This document shows, one piece after another, positions 8,116 through 16,534 of a DNA stretch of 64,000 nt (position 1 is its first letter; each line of letters begins with the position of its first letter). Both the position numbers and the translations under genes were made by a program. The notes beneath the pieces were generated by a model, which made no database searches, was not told the origin of the DNA, and was given only the letters and a program-made list of their open reading frames with translations. This stretch comes from Bacillus sp. ISL-45. Lineage in GTDB: Bacteria > Bacillota > Bacilli > Bacillales > Cytobacillaceae. The stretch lies in assembly GCF_018613195.1 (NCBI RefSeq), contig NZ_JAGGQQ010000009.1, forward strand, positions 248,001 through 312,000, read 5' to 3'.

Positions 8116-8271
8116 TTAATATGCAAGGAAGGCTGCTAGCAGCCCGCCTGCTGTAATAAGGACAAAAATGATTTTTGCAAAAAGGGGAAGCTGCTCTTTC
8201 CCTTTGTCATTAACCTGATTTTCTTTCTCGTTGACTGATTTGCGATATTCGGGGCTGCAGCATCCGCTCAT
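8116..8271 (-). CDS. 51-residue membrane protein coupled to cstA
   Basis: A small gene starting 2 nt after the cstA stop; its ribosome site AAGGTGG lies within the last cstA codons, so the two are translationally coupled. The product begins MSGCCSPEYRKSVNEKENQ, a hydrophilic Cys-Cys head of about 30 residues, and ends in one transmembrane helix (AKIIFVLITAGGLLAAFLAY). I cannot assign a family. By analogy E. coli CstA and BtsT also have a small downstream partner (YbdD/YjiX), although this sequence does not look homologous. Likely an accessory subunit or modulator of the transporter. Confidence 0.7.
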   Translation of the reverse strand: MSGCCSPEYRKSVNEKENQVNDKGKEQLPLFAKIIFVLITAGGLLAAFLAY

Positions 8272-8273
8272 CG

Positions 8274-9725
8274 TTACGCCACCTTGTTATACTTGGAAAT
8301 ATCCTCTTCAAGCGGAATGTTTTTAGCCCGCGCCTTCTTAGCAGCGTTGAAGAAAATAACCGTGATGACAGCTGTTATAATTAATGCGCCGATATTGGAT
8401 ACTGTCAGAGACTGGCCGAATCCAATTTGGGCATTAAGGATATAGGAAGTCGTAGCTGCTGTCATGAACATTCCAGGAATCACGGCGATCCAGTAATTCT
8501 TCTTGGCGATGAATAGGTACATGGCACCAACCCAAAGCGCGATGACAGCTGTTGACTGGTTAGCCCAGGAGAAGTATCTCCAAAGAAGTGTGAAATCCAC
8601 CTTTGTCAGTGCGAAAGAGATAACGAACAACGGAACAGCAATCCAAAGACGGCTGGCAATTTTCTTCTGTGAAAAATTGAAGTAGTCAGCAATAATCATA
8701 CGCGCGCTGCGGAAAGCCGTATCACCAGAAGTGATTGGCAGTACAATTACACCAAGTACAGCAAGCGTTCCGCCGATTGCTCCAAGCATCAATGTTGAAG
8801 CTTCGCTTACGATAGCAGCAGGTCCGCCGTTAGCCAGCATGTCGTTCAAGCCGTTATAGCCATCGAACAGGCTCATCGCAGCTGCTGCCCAGATCATCGC
8901 GATGACACCTTCAGCGATCATCATGCCGTAGAAAATCTTGCGGCCATTCTTTTCATTTTGCGTTGTACGAGAAATGATCGGTGTTTGTGTTGCATGGAAA
9001 CCTGATAGCGCTCCGCAAGAAATCGTTAAGAACAATAGCGGGAAGATCGCTGCATTACCAGGATGGAAATTCGTTAAAGATAATTCAGGAATCGGTGCTC
9101 CAGTGATGACAAGCATTGCGCCAACTCCGACTGCACTGATCAACAGCAATGCGCCGAAGATCGGGTAGAAACGGCCGATGATTTTATCAACAGGAAGAAG
9201 CGTCGCCAAAATGTAGTAAATAAAGATTGCCCCGATAATCAGGCCCATCGTTACTTTTCCATCCATCAGATTATGCAGCAGGCCAGCTGGAGCTGTGACG
9301 AAAACGGTTCCAACTAGAAGTAAAAGAAGAATTGCGAATGCATTAACTACGTGCTTCATGACTTTTCCGAGGAATTTTCCTGCAAGTTCAGGAAGGTGTG
9401 CGCCTCGGTTACGGATAGAAATCATACCTGTTAAGTAATCATGGACAGCACCAGCGAAAATTGCGCCAAGAACGATCCAAAGGAAAGCAACCGGTCCGTA
9501 AAGCGCTCCCATGATCGGTCCGAAAATAGGACCTACACCAGCGATATTAAGGAGTTGGATCAAAGAGTTCTTCGCTGTGGACATTGGCACATAGTCAACG
9601 TCATCTTTATGGGTATAAGCCGGAGTATAACGGCCTTCGTTCACTCCGAATACCTTCTCTACAAATTTCCCATACGTAAAATAACCAATTATTAAAATTG
9701 CGATACCAGCTAGAAAGGTATACAT
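8274..9725 (-). CDS. cstA: CstA-family (carbon starvation) pyruvate/peptide transporter
   Basis: Polytopic membrane protein of 483 residues with many hydrophobic segments, starting MYTFLAGIAILIIGYFTYGK. CstA signs are NIAGVGPIFGPIMGALYGP near residue 70, then GALSGFHATQTP and ITSGDTAFRSARM. It is shorter than E. coli and B. subtilis CstA (about 600-700 residues) and of the short type. ATG 9725 sits 6 nt from GAGGAGG. Members import pyruvate (E. coli BtsT/CstA) or peptides. The adjacent LytST pair, pyruvate-responsive in several bacteria, favours pyruvate here. A cre site overlies its promoter. Confidence 0.88.
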   Translation of the reverse strand: MYTFLAGIAILIIGYFTYGKFVEKVFGVNEGRYTPAYTHKDDVDYVPMSTAKNSLIQLLNIAGVGPIFGPIMGALYGPVAFLWIVLGAIFAGAVHDYLTGMISIRNRGAHLPELAGKFLGKVMKHVVNAFAILLLLLVGTVFVTAPAGLLHNLMDGKVTMGLIIGAIFIYYILATLLPVDKIIGRFYPIFGALLLISAVGVGAMLVITGAPIPELSLTNFHPGNAAIFPLLFLTISCGALSGFHATQTPIISRTTQNEKNGRKIFYGMMIAEGVIAMIWAAAAMSLFDGYNGLNDMLANGGPAAIVSEASTLMLGAIGGTLAVLGVIVLPITSGDTAFRSARMIIADYFNFSQKKIASRLWIAVPLFVISFALTKVDFTLLWRYFSWANQSTAVIALWVGAMYLFIAKKNYWIAVIPGMFMTAATTSYILNAQIGFGQSLTVSNIGALIITAVITVIFFNAAKKARAKNIPLEEDISKYNKVA

Positions 9726-9748
9726 ATGAAACCTCCTCAAATTTGAAT

Positions 9749-9763
9749 TGTATGCGTTTTCAT
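9749..9763 (-). promoter_or_regulatory. cre (CcpA) site upstream of cstA
   Basis: Read on the minus strand: ATGAAAACGCATACA, a full match to the consensus WTGNAANCGNWNNCW. A -10-like TATACT lies just upstream (about 9766-9771), so bound CcpA would block transcription when preferred sugar is available. Confidence 0.75.
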
Positions 9764-9849
9764 TAAGTATAATAGAGAAGGTGGAATTATGGCTGTTTTG
9801 TGAACAAGATGCAGAAAAGTGAGCTTGAAGTGCAAAATTTGTCGATTGA

Positions 9850-9878
9850 AATGCAAAAAAGCATCCTTAAGATGCTTT
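9850..9878 (-). terminator. Terminator of the lytST operon
   Basis: On the minus strand AAAGCATCTTAAGGATGCTTT is followed by TTTGC. Confidence 0.8.
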
Positions 9879-9885
9879 AAATAAT

Positions 9886-10617
9886 TTATAATTCTAGTTG
9901 GATTCTGAGCGATTTTACATAATTCCGGCTGACTGACAGCATTTCATCCCGGCCAGCGATTTCCAGTTGATAGGCTCCATTGAACCAGGGGGTAAGGCGG
10001 ATAACATAATCCAGATTCACAATATAGCTTTTATGAATGCGGAAAAAAGAATACGCTGTCAATCTGGCTTCAAGGTCCTTTAAAGGAATTTTGTTTTCAT
10101 ATTCCCTTGTTTTTGTAACAATTTTTGAATACTTTTCTTCTCTCGATATGTACAGGATGTCATTTGGGTCGAGATAAAAGATTTCGCCATCACCTTCGAC
10201 GGCGAGCTTTCCAGTCTGCTTGCCCGACTCTTGCTCGGCAGGCATCAGGAAATGCTTTTCAATTCTTAGGATCGTTTCCTTCAGCTGATTCTCGTCATAG
10301 GGTTTTAGCAGGTAATCAACTGCTTCGTATCTGAAAGCCTCGGCAGCAAATTGCGGATAGGCAGTTGCGAACACAATCAGCGGTGTTTTTTTAAGTTCCA
10401 TCAGCGCTTTTGCTGCTTCCATCCCATTCATTTTCGGCATTTCAACATCAAGGAAGACAACATCAGGATGCAGCTGTAAGGCCTTCATGACTGCAGCTTC
10501 ACCGGATTCAGCTTCCCCGACAACCTGGATGGAAGGGAAGGACTGCAATAAATGCTTCAGCTCATCCCTGCTGTATAATTCATCATCAACGATTAATGTA
10601 CGTATCATCTTGTCCAT
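9886..10617 (-). CDS. lytT: LytTR-type response regulator
   Basis: 243 residues: receiver domain with acidic pair (LIVDDE), phospho-Asp in VVFLDVEMPKMNG and Lys in YLLKPYDE, then a C-terminal LytTR DNA-binding domain (EGDGEIFYLDPNDILYI, then FFRIHKSYIVNL). Start 10617 has GGAGG 8 nt upstream, inside the lytS end; the genes are 3 nt apart. LytT/LytR regulators activate pyruvate-uptake or holin-like genes. Next to it, in the same orientation, is cstA, the likely target by analogy with BtsSR-btsT in E. coli and LytST-pftAB in B. subtilis. Confidence 0.93.
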   Translation of the reverse strand: MDKMIRTLIVDDELYSRDELKHLLQSFPSIQVVGEAESGEAAVMKALQLHPDVVFLDVEMPKMNGMEAAKALMELKKTPLIVFATAYPQFAAEAFRYEAVDYLLKPYDENQLKETILRIEKHFLMPAEQESGKQTGKLAVEGDGEIFYLDPNDILYISREEKYSKIVTKTREYENKIPLKDLEARLTAYSFFRIHKSYIVNLDYVIRLTPWFNGAYQLEIAGRDEMLSVSRNYVKSLRIQLEL

Positions 10618-10620
10618 CTG

Positions 10621-12354
10621 TTATTCCTCCGCTTGGGAAATCATAAAAGAAATCTTTGTCCCTTTTCCTGGCTCACTATCAATCCGCAGTGACGCTGATT
10701 CCCCAAAATTCATCGTTAGTCTTCTATTTACATTGAAAAGTGCAATCCCGCTCCCTGTTTCTGAATCAATTATTTGTTTACCCAACTGGTCGATCCGTTC
10801 CTTGCTCATTCCCTGTCCATTATCTCTCACCGTTACTAGTGTGCTTTTATCGACTTTATGGATCTCTATAAGAATTTGGCAGTCATGATCCATATTCTTG
10901 ATCCCGTGTTTTACGGCGTTCTCTACAATTGGCTGAAGAGTGAGCGGCGGGATTTTTACAAGCAAAGCGTCATCATCAATATCATAGGTAACCATTAGTT
11001 TTTCTACAAATCTGGCCTCTTCAATTGCTAAATAGGCTTTCACATGGGCTAATTCCTGCTCAAGAGTTGTCAATGGCACCGTCGTCGCTGTCAGGTTCTG
11101 ACGCAGGAAATGGGAAAGAGACACTAACAGCTTCCTTGCTTTTGATGGGTCAATCCTGATCAGCGAGGTAATGACGTTCAATGTATTGAAAAGGAAATGA
11201 GGGCTGATTTGTGCCTGCAGGGCCTTTACTTCAGCTTCCTTGGCAAGCTGATAGGCTTTTTCAGCTTCGGCGATTTCAAGCTGGTTGCTAAGCAGATTGC
11301 TGAGTCCGGATATCAACTCAATGACGACATTGGTGATTTCCTTTTCCGATTTAAAATAAAACTTGAGTGTGCCAATCGTCTCATCACGCAGTTTCAACGG
11401 AGCGATCACGGCTGCGCCAAGCGGGCAGCTTAGCTCGCGGCAGTGAATCGTTTCATCATTGGCGACGACAAGTTTGCCACTTTTCAGTACATCCCTCGTA
11501 ATCTGAGTCTGGATAGGACTTGTTGAGCGATGATGGTCATCAGCAAGCCCGACATGTGCCAGGATTTCAGATTGGTTTGTGATTGCGACTGCGCTAGTCT
11601 GCACTTCGGTGTGTAAAATCTGGCAGACAGCCCGTGCTGATTCTGAATTGATGCCCTTGCGCAGGTAAGCAACCGTCTGGTCGGCAATCCGCAGTGTTTT
11701 TTGCGCAAGCATCGCCCCAGTCTTTTCTTCTTCAGAAACAACATTTTTGATAACCATCAAAAATAAAGCAGATCCAAGTCCATTTGCAATAATCATTGGA
11801 ACCCCGATAATTTCGACGAGTGTTTGCGCTTGGTCATAAGGCTTGGCAATCAAAAGGATAATCAGCATTTGCACCGTTTCGGCAATCGCCCCGACCAGGA
11901 AGGCGGTCCTCAGATTGACATTATTTTTCTTCTTTTGAAAACGGCCGGCGATAATTCCGGCGACGATTGCTGCGAGTCCGCAGGCAAGAGCGGTGAAGCC
12001 TCCGAGCGTGAAACGATGGAGACCCGCGATTAGGCCTGCCCCAATACCGACCTTGTAGCCGCCCAGCAAACCGGCAATCACGATTCCGATGACCCGGGAA
12101 TTGGCAATGGCTTCATCCGATGCCAGGTCAGCAGCCCAGGGGTTGAACTGCAGATTATCCGTTGAGAAACTCATGCCGGAATATGTGCCGATAATCCCGA
12201 AAAAACCAAAAAATAGTATGGCGAGATATTGCTGTCGCCTGTTCAGGGAATCATGGTAAATCAATCCCCGGAAGAAGCGGAATCTCGTTAAAATGAAGGC
12301 AATCGTCACAATGATGCCAAGCCTTTCCAGCATCGTAATGAGTAATTCGAACAT
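10621..12354 (-). CDS. lytS: LytS-type membrane sensor histidine kinase
   Basis: 577 residues. The N-terminal 5TM-LYT region (about 1-180) starts MFELLITMLERLGIIVTIAF; a GAF-like domain follows (about 220-350, with a CxxxxC-type segment CRELSCPLGAAV); then the His-kinase segment ALQAQISPHFLFNTLNV with the phospho-accepting His near residue 390, and HATPase_c with PIVENAVKHG, DNGQGM and GSGIALFNVNRRL. Start supported by GAGGAG. The kinase probably senses a small metabolite (pyruvate in characterised members) and phosphorylates the downstream LytT. Confidence 0.94.
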   Translation of the reverse strand: MFELLITMLERLGIIVTIAFILTRFRFFRGLIYHDSLNRRQQYLAILFFGFFGIIGTYSGMSFSTDNLQFNPWAADLASDEAIANSRVIGIVIAGLLGGYKVGIGAGLIAGLHRFTLGGFTALACGLAAIVAGIIAGRFQKKKNNVNLRTAFLVGAIAETVQMLIILLIAKPYDQAQTLVEIIGVPMIIANGLGSALFLMVIKNVVSEEEKTGAMLAQKTLRIADQTVAYLRKGINSESARAVCQILHTEVQTSAVAITNQSEILAHVGLADDHHRSTSPIQTQITRDVLKSGKLVVANDETIHCRELSCPLGAAVIAPLKLRDETIGTLKFYFKSEKEITNVVIELISGLSNLLSNQLEIAEAEKAYQLAKEAEVKALQAQISPHFLFNTLNVITSLIRIDPSKARKLLVSLSHFLRQNLTATTVPLTTLEQELAHVKAYLAIEEARFVEKLMVTYDIDDDALLVKIPPLTLQPIVENAVKHGIKNMDHDCQILIEIHKVDKSTLVTVRDNGQGMSKERIDQLGKQIIDSETGSGIALFNVNRRLTMNFGESASLRIDSEPGKGTKISFMISQAEE

Positions 12355-12430
12355 AACCGTACTCCTCAGGAAGTATTTGCACTTATTTTAAATGAATGCT
12401 TAGGAAAAACAAAGATACACTGTCCGAATT

Positions 12431-12468
12431 TTTAATAAAAATAAGCCTGGCGTGCAGCTGCCAGGCTT
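12431..12468 (-). terminator. Minus-strand terminator downstream of the DUF4097 gene
   Basis: Minus strand: AAGCCTGG...CCAGGCTT followed by ATTTTTATT. It is separated from the gene by the repeat array at 12514. Confidence 0.7.
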
Positions 12469-12513
12469 TGTCCAGGGGGGAAATGAAATTTTGCTTGTGC
12501 AATTATGGTGGAT

Positions 12514-12752
12514 TATAGGGGAATTTCCTTTTTTATAGAGAGAATATCCTTTTTATAGCGACTTTCTAATTTATATAGCGGGAATTTGATTTTTATAGCG
12601 ACTTTCTCGTTTTTATAGCGACTTTTAAATTTTTATAGCGAAATGGAAATTTCACTGGATTTTTTCCAGTTCAATTGCTGGATTCAAATACGCGGGCTGC
12701 TGACTTATTGGCGAACTGGAGATTGCGCTTGGTCTTTGCCAGTTCGCCGCCA
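12514..12752 (+). repeat. TATAG 20-nt array with two terminal hairpins
   Basis: TATAG recurs at 12514, 12534, 12554, 12574, 12594, 12614 and 12634: seven units at exactly 20 nt, most reading TATAGCGA. The last runs into TGGAAATTTC...TTTTTTCCAGTT. After a short gap a TATTGGCG unit at 12706 opens a strong hairpin, GGCGAACTGG/CCAGTTCGCC. No coding potential. With the terminator it fills the 408 nt gap between lytS and the DUF4097 gene. Confidence 0.85.
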
Positions 12753-12762
12753 CTTGGAAATC

Positions 12763-13626
12763 CTAATTTATATTAATATCGCCGCTTGATACATCGGCGT
12801 TAATTTCGTATTTGCCGCTTCCGTATTTGCCGCGAAGGCGGTTATCGGATTCTTCTTTGTTTTCAAGCGGGAAATCACTTGATATGTCGCCGCTGCTGAC
12901 TTTCCCGTTCAATGTAAAGTCAGCATCATCTGGCAGATCCAGCTCGATATTGCCTGAACTTACATTTAAGTTAACGTCATCTCTCAAAGCATCCATCTGG
13001 ATTTCGAGCTCACCAGAGGAAATATCAGCATCAAGCTTGCCAGAGTAGTTTTTGACATTGACACTGCCGGAACTGACTTCAAATGAACCAGAGCCAGCAG
13101 CTAATGAGTTGATTTCCACTTCGCCTGATGAGCTTTGGTGTTTGAATGTTTCAACATCCAGGTTTTCCAGTACCATTCTTCCTGATCCGATATCAACCGT
13201 AAGTTCCTTCAGTATCATTGGAGAATCAGCGGAATGTCCTTTGAATATTGCTTCGCCTGAGCCAAGCTCGATTGCCATATTCTTTTCATAGTCTTCGGGA
13301 ATATAAACTGTCAAAGTAGTCTGATCCATTTCAAACCAGTTGAACCAGAAGAATCCTTTGCGTTTAACAGTAACCTCGATATCATCACCATGTCCAGCAA
13401 CTTTTACTGTTCCTTTGCCCTTAAGCTCGGCGCGGACATCATCCCGGTCTTCTGGCACAATCATTGTCTCGACGCTTGAAATATCAATACTGATGTTTTT
13501 CGTTTGATTGGTCACCTTCACCGCGTCTTCCGCCTGTGCAAAGTTTACTCCGCTGCCATCGAACAAATAATTCCAACCAATATAAGCCCCGGTAATCAGC
13601 AGGAAAATAACTAAAATCCGTTTCAT
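12763..13626 (-). CDS. DUF4097 (LiaG-like) beta-helical envelope protein
   Basis: 287 residues with an N-terminal membrane anchor or signal segment (MKRILVIFLLITGAYIGWNY), then a repetitive beta-rich part in which SSGE, SSGN, SSGS and SSGD recur about every 20 residues (HQSSSGEVEI, FEVSSGSVNV, ADISSGELEI, NVSSGNIEL, KVSSGDIS, DVSSGDININ). This is the pattern of DUF4097 domains, found in B. subtilis LiaG and bactofilin-like proteins, and predicts a right-handed beta solenoid outside the membrane. No liaFSR genes are adjacent. RBS AAAGGAG. Function unknown; envelope-stress involvement is inference from the family. Confidence 0.8.
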   Translation of the reverse strand: MKRILVIFLLITGAYIGWNYLFDGSGVNFAQAEDAVKVTNQTKNISIDISSVETMIVPEDRDDVRAELKGKGTVKVAGHGDDIEVTVKRKGFFWFNWFEMDQTTLTVYIPEDYEKNMAIELGSGEAIFKGHSADSPMILKELTVDIGSGRMVLENLDVETFKHQSSSGEVEINSLAAGSGSFEVSSGSVNVKNYSGKLDADISSGELEIQMDALRDDVNLNVSSGNIELDLPDDADFTLNGKVSSGDISSDFPLENKEESDNRLRGKYGSGKYEINADVSSGDININ

Positions 13627-13751
13627 TTTTTAAAATCTCCTTTCACGTTTCATTCTATATCCAGAATAAGGGAAAACGAGCTTAATCCCAATGCACCTCC
13701 GATTTAAATCTCGATAAGACCTGAGGCGGATTTTGGGTTAGGTCGCTAAAA

Positions 13752-13815
13752 TGTGGCTCCTTTCGAAAAGACTTTATCAGGTTGAGGAAGCAACAAAGTT
13801 TGCGAAAAGAGCCCA
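13752..13815 (-). repeat. Short derivative of the GGCTCTTTTC-TIR element (copy E)
   Basis: About 62 bp between GGCTCCTTTCG and CGAAAAGAGCCC, including GCAACAAAGTTTGCGAAAAG, the inverse of the left end of copy A. It abuts the pepT terminator. Confidence 0.6.
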
Positions 13816-13858
13816 AAAAAAGAAGCCAGATTCCGTACGGCTTGGGAATCTGGCTTCT
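13814..13858 (-). terminator. pepT terminator
   Basis: Minus strand: AGAAGCCAGATTCC pairs with GGAATCTGGCTTCT, then seven T. Confidence 0.9.
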
Positions 13859-13871
13859 GGTTGGGTGTTAG

Positions 13872-15104
13872 TTAGGCCTTTGCTTCGAAAAGTTTAGCTA
13901 TTTCTACAATTGTTTCAACTGATTTAATCATGTTATCAACCGAGATATATTCGAACCTTCCGTGGAAATTCTCTCCGCCTGTAAAAATATTCGGTGTCGG
14001 CAATCCCATATAGCTAAGCTGGGAACCGTCTGTGCCGCCGCGGATCGGTTTGACGATCGGCTTGATGCCGAGGTTTTCCATTGCTTCATAGGCGATATCA
14101 ACGATTTCCTTCACCGGCTCGATTTTATCCTTCATATTATAATACTGATCGTTCATTTCAAGTTCAACGCGGGTTTCACCATAAGTCAGCCTTAATTGAT
14201 TGGTGATTTTCTGCACCAAGTCCTTGCGTGCCTGAAAGCTGTCACGGTCAAAATCACGGATGATATAGTGAAGCGATGTTTCTTCCACATCACCGTTGAT
14301 CGAGCTTAGATGGAAGAAGCCTTCATATCCTTCCGTATGCTCTGGCGCTTCTTCTGCCGGAAGCTGGCTGTTGAATTCCATCGCAATTTTTGCGGAGTTC
14401 ACCATTTTTCCTTTTGCCGTTCCTGGGTGGACGTTCTTGCCTTTGAATGTCACCTTGGCGCTGGCTGCATTAAAGCTTTCATACTCCAGTTCGCCAAGCG
14501 GACCGCCATCGACGGTATAGGCGAATTTTGCATTGAAGGCCTCGACATCGAACTTATGAGGTCCTCGGCCGATTTCTTCATCTGGCGTGAAGGCGATACG
14601 AAGCCTGCCATGCTTGATTTCCGGGTGCTTGATCAAATATGCCATTGCTGTCATGATTTCGGCGATACCGGCTTTATTGTCGGCTCCAAGCAGCGTGGTT
14701 CCGTCAGTAGTAATGAGAGTATGTCCTTTATATTTAGGGAGCTCCGGAAAATCCGCAGGTGACAGGATGATATTCTGTTCCTCGTTCAGGATGATCTGGT
14801 TGCCATCGAAGTTTTCAACAATCTGCGGATTGACATTTTTGCCGGTAAAATCAGTTGCCGTATCGACATGGGCAAGGAAGCCGATCGTTGGCACTTCTTT
14901 ATCTGTATTGGCAGGAAGGGTGGCCATCACATAACCATTGCCGTCAATCGTCACTTCTTCCATGCCGATGGATTTCAACTCCTCGACGAGCATATTGGCA
15001 AGAGTGAACTGGCCTTCCGTCGAAGGGGTGGTTTCACTGTTTTCATTTGATTGAGTATCTACTTTTACATAAGAGGTAAATCTTTCGATAATCTCGTTTT
15101 TCAT
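13872..15104 (-). CDS. pepT: Peptidase T (tripeptide aminopeptidase)
   Basis: Cytosolic dinuclear zinc M20B peptidase that removes the N-terminal residue of tripeptides. At 410 residues it is full length. Zinc ligands and catalytic residues appear in order: [37 protein letters not shown] and, near the C-terminus, [30 protein letters not shown] is also typical. ATG preceded by GGGAG. Monocistronic, divergent from the small genes at 15230. Confidence 0.96.
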   Translation of the reverse strand: MKNEIIERFTSYVKVDTQSNENSETTPSTEGQFTLANMLVEELKSIGMEEVTIDGNGYVMATLPANTDKEVPTIGFLAHVDTATDFTGKNVNPQIVENFDGNQIILNEEQNIILSPADFPELPKYKGHTLITTDGTTLLGADNKAGIAEIMTAMAYLIKHPEIKHGRLRIAFTPDEEIGRGPHKFDVEAFNAKFAYTVDGGPLGELEYESFNAASAKVTFKGKNVHPGTAKGKMVNSAKIAMEFNSQLPAEEAPEHTEGYEGFFHLSSINGDVEETSLHYIIRDFDRDSFQARKDLVQKITNQLRLTYGETRVELEMNDQYYNMKDKIEPVKEIVDIAYEAMENLGIKPIVKPIRGGTDGSQLSYMGLPTPNIFTGGENFHGRFEYISVDNMIKSVETIVEIAKLFEAKA

Positions 15105-15229
15105 TTGCTTTCAACTCCCATTCGTATGTATATTTTCATATTAGCACAGATTGTCTGTAACACCATTTGAAAAAGAGTGAAAATTCCATTTTTTGCATGT
15201 ATAATATATAGAAAAGGAGGCTGGGGAAT

Positions 15230-15367
15230 ATGGGTTATGTGTTCACGGCTATTGTATTGTTTGTTGTGTTTTTTTCGATTTACAGAATCATCACTTCCGG
15301 GAAACTGCCAAGCAATAATTATACTCCTTTTGATGATCTTGCCGAGGGAAAAAAGAAAGATGATTGA
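15230..15367 (+). CDS. DUF3951 small membrane protein
   Basis: A 45-residue protein: one N-terminal transmembrane helix (MGYVFTAIVLFVVFFSIY), then RIITSGKLPSNNYTPFDDL and a lysine-rich tail. The NNYTPFD motif is the hallmark of DUF3951, found in bacilli, of unknown function. AAAAGGAGG precedes the ATG by 8 nt and TATAAT at 15200-15205 could be its -10 box. It overlaps the next gene by 8 nt. Confidence 0.75.
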   Translation: MGYVFTAIVLFVVFFSIYRIITSGKLPSNNYTPFDDLAEGKKKDD

Positions 15368-15515
15368 TATCGGCGTCATCATTGTCCTGATTGTGTCTCT
15401 CTGGTCTATCACGATCACATTGCAAAAATTGGCGGCAAGAATAATAGATGGGCAGGACCAGCAACTCAAGCTTCTGGAAGAGATCAAGGAAGAACTTCAA
15501 AAAAACAGAGGATGA
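15360..15515 (+). CDS. 51-residue membrane/coiled-coil protein overlapping the DUF3951 gene
   Basis: Starts at the ATG of GATGATTGA, so its start lies 8 nt inside the DUF3951 gene in another frame. Product: a transmembrane helix (MIDIGVIIVLIVSLWSITIT) then a charged helix (GQDQQLKLLEEIKEELQKNR) able to form a coiled coil. The ribosome site (GAGGG about 12 nt upstream) is weak, which suggests translation by coupling. An in-frame extension back to 15177 exists but lies antiparallel to the real DUF3951 frame and has no ribosome site. Family not recognised. Confidence 0.6.
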   Translation: MIDIGVIIVLIVSLWSITITLQKLAARIIDGQDQQLKLLEEIKEELQKNRG

Positions 15516-15580
15516 ACTTTTTCACTTTACATATATAAGAGTTAAGGCTAGGATAAAGATAATTGAATATTCGATGTACT

Positions 15581-15676
15581 ACTAGGGGTGCCCTGCTTGC
15601 GGGCTGAGAGAAAGACGCTGAGTCTTTTAACCCTTCGGACCTGATCTGGGTAATACCAGCGTAGGAAAGTGGTGTG
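15581..15676 (+). promoter_or_regulatory. TPP riboswitch (THI element)
   Basis: Carries the conserved core: GGGGTGCCC, GGGCTGAGA, a variable P3 arm, ACCCTTCGGACCTGATCTGG and GTAATACCAGCGTAGGAAAG. Binding of thiamine pyrophosphate should favour the terminator just downstream and shut off the thi operon. Confidence 0.95.
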
Positions 15677-15701
15677 AGAGAATTTTTCTTACTTTGCTTT
15701 T

Positions 15702-15738
15702 AAGCCAGGTCCATTTTATGGATCTGGCTTTTTTATTT
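15702..15738 (+). terminator. Riboswitch-controlled terminator
   Basis: AAGCCAGGTCC pairs with GGATCTGGCTT, followed by a T run, 20 nt before the ribosome site of the first operon gene: the expression platform of the TPP aptamer. Confidence 0.85.
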
Positions 15739-15757
15739 TTCCAAGGAGGTGTTTTCA

Positions 15758-16519
15758 ATGGAACTGAAAGATCAAGTGGTTTTAGTGACTGGCGGGAGCC
15801 GTGGATTGGGGACTGAAACGGTCAAGGCTTTTGCAAGAGAAGGCGCGAAGGTCATCATCAACTATTTTCAGAATGAAGAAAAGGCTAAGAATTTGGAAGA
15901 ACTGATTGGTGAGAAGGCACTTGCTGTCAGTGCGGATATAAGGGATCCAGCGCAGGTCCAAAGCATGTTCAGGCAGGCAAAAGAGCATTTCGGAGCACCG
16001 ATAACGACCATCGTGAATAATGCGCTTGTCAATTTCAAATTCGACCCTGTGGCGAACAAGGATGCGTTCTCTGTTGGATGGGAGGATTTTCACCAACAGC
16101 TTGAAGGAGCTGTTCGAGGTGCATTGAATACCACCCAGGCTGGGCTTCCGGACATGAAAGAAATGAATTTTGGCAGAATCGTCAATATAGGCACGAATCT
16201 GTTCCAGAACCCGGTTGTCGCCTATCATGACTACACAACAAGCAAGGCTGCTTTATTGGGATTTACGAGGAATATGGCGAATGACCTTGGAAAGTATGGC
16301 ATTACGGTCAATATGGTTTCTGGAGGACTGCTAAAAATGACCGACGCAAGCTCTGCTACTTCGGAGGAAGTGTTCCAGCTCATCCAATCATCCACACCGC
16401 TTCGAAAAGTAACCGAACCGGCAGAAGTGGCAGATGCGATCATGTTCTTTGCATCTCCATGGGGGCGCGCGGTTACCGGGCAGAATCTGGTCGTTGATGG
16501 CGGCCTTGTGATGGATTAA
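15758..16519 (+). CDS. Short-chain dehydrogenase/reductase in the thiamine operon
   Basis: 253-residue NAD(P)-dependent SDR. N-terminal TGGSRGLG binds the cofactor; NNA is present (VNNALVNF); YTTSK carries the catalytic Tyr and Lys. The catalytic Ser position, 13 residues before that Tyr, is Thr (IGTNLF). The C-terminus GQNLVVDGGLVMD is that of FabG-like SDRs. ATG 15758 is preceded by AAGGAGG at 8 nt. It is the first gene after the TPP riboswitch and lies 15 nt before thiM, so it should be expressed only on thiamine shortage. The substrate is unknown; a thiamine-related alcohol or aldehyde is an inference from position. Confidence 0.85.
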   Translation: MELKDQVVLVTGGSRGLGTETVKAFAREGAKVIINYFQNEEKAKNLEELIGEKALAVSADIRDPAQVQSMFRQAKEHFGAPITTIVNNALVNFKFDPVANKDAFSVGWEDFHQQLEGAVRGALNTTQAGLPDMKEMNFGRIVNIGTNLFQNPVVAYHDYTTSKAALLGFTRNMANDLGKYGITVNMVSGGLLKMTDASSATSEEVFQLIQSSTPLRKVTEPAEVADAIMFFASPWGRAVTGQNLVVDGGLVMD

Positions 16520-16534
16520 GGAGGAGGAATAGAC

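Noticed and set aside
13741-13765. Reverse-oriented TATAGCGA array unit
   Set aside because: GGTCGCTAAAA is a single match with no second unit at 20-21 nt; it belongs to the edge of repeat copy E.
15177-15515. A single 112-residue protein
   Set aside because: Its first half has no ribosome site and overlaps, in another frame, a clear DUF3951 gene with AAAAGGAGG; only the part from 15360 is credible.
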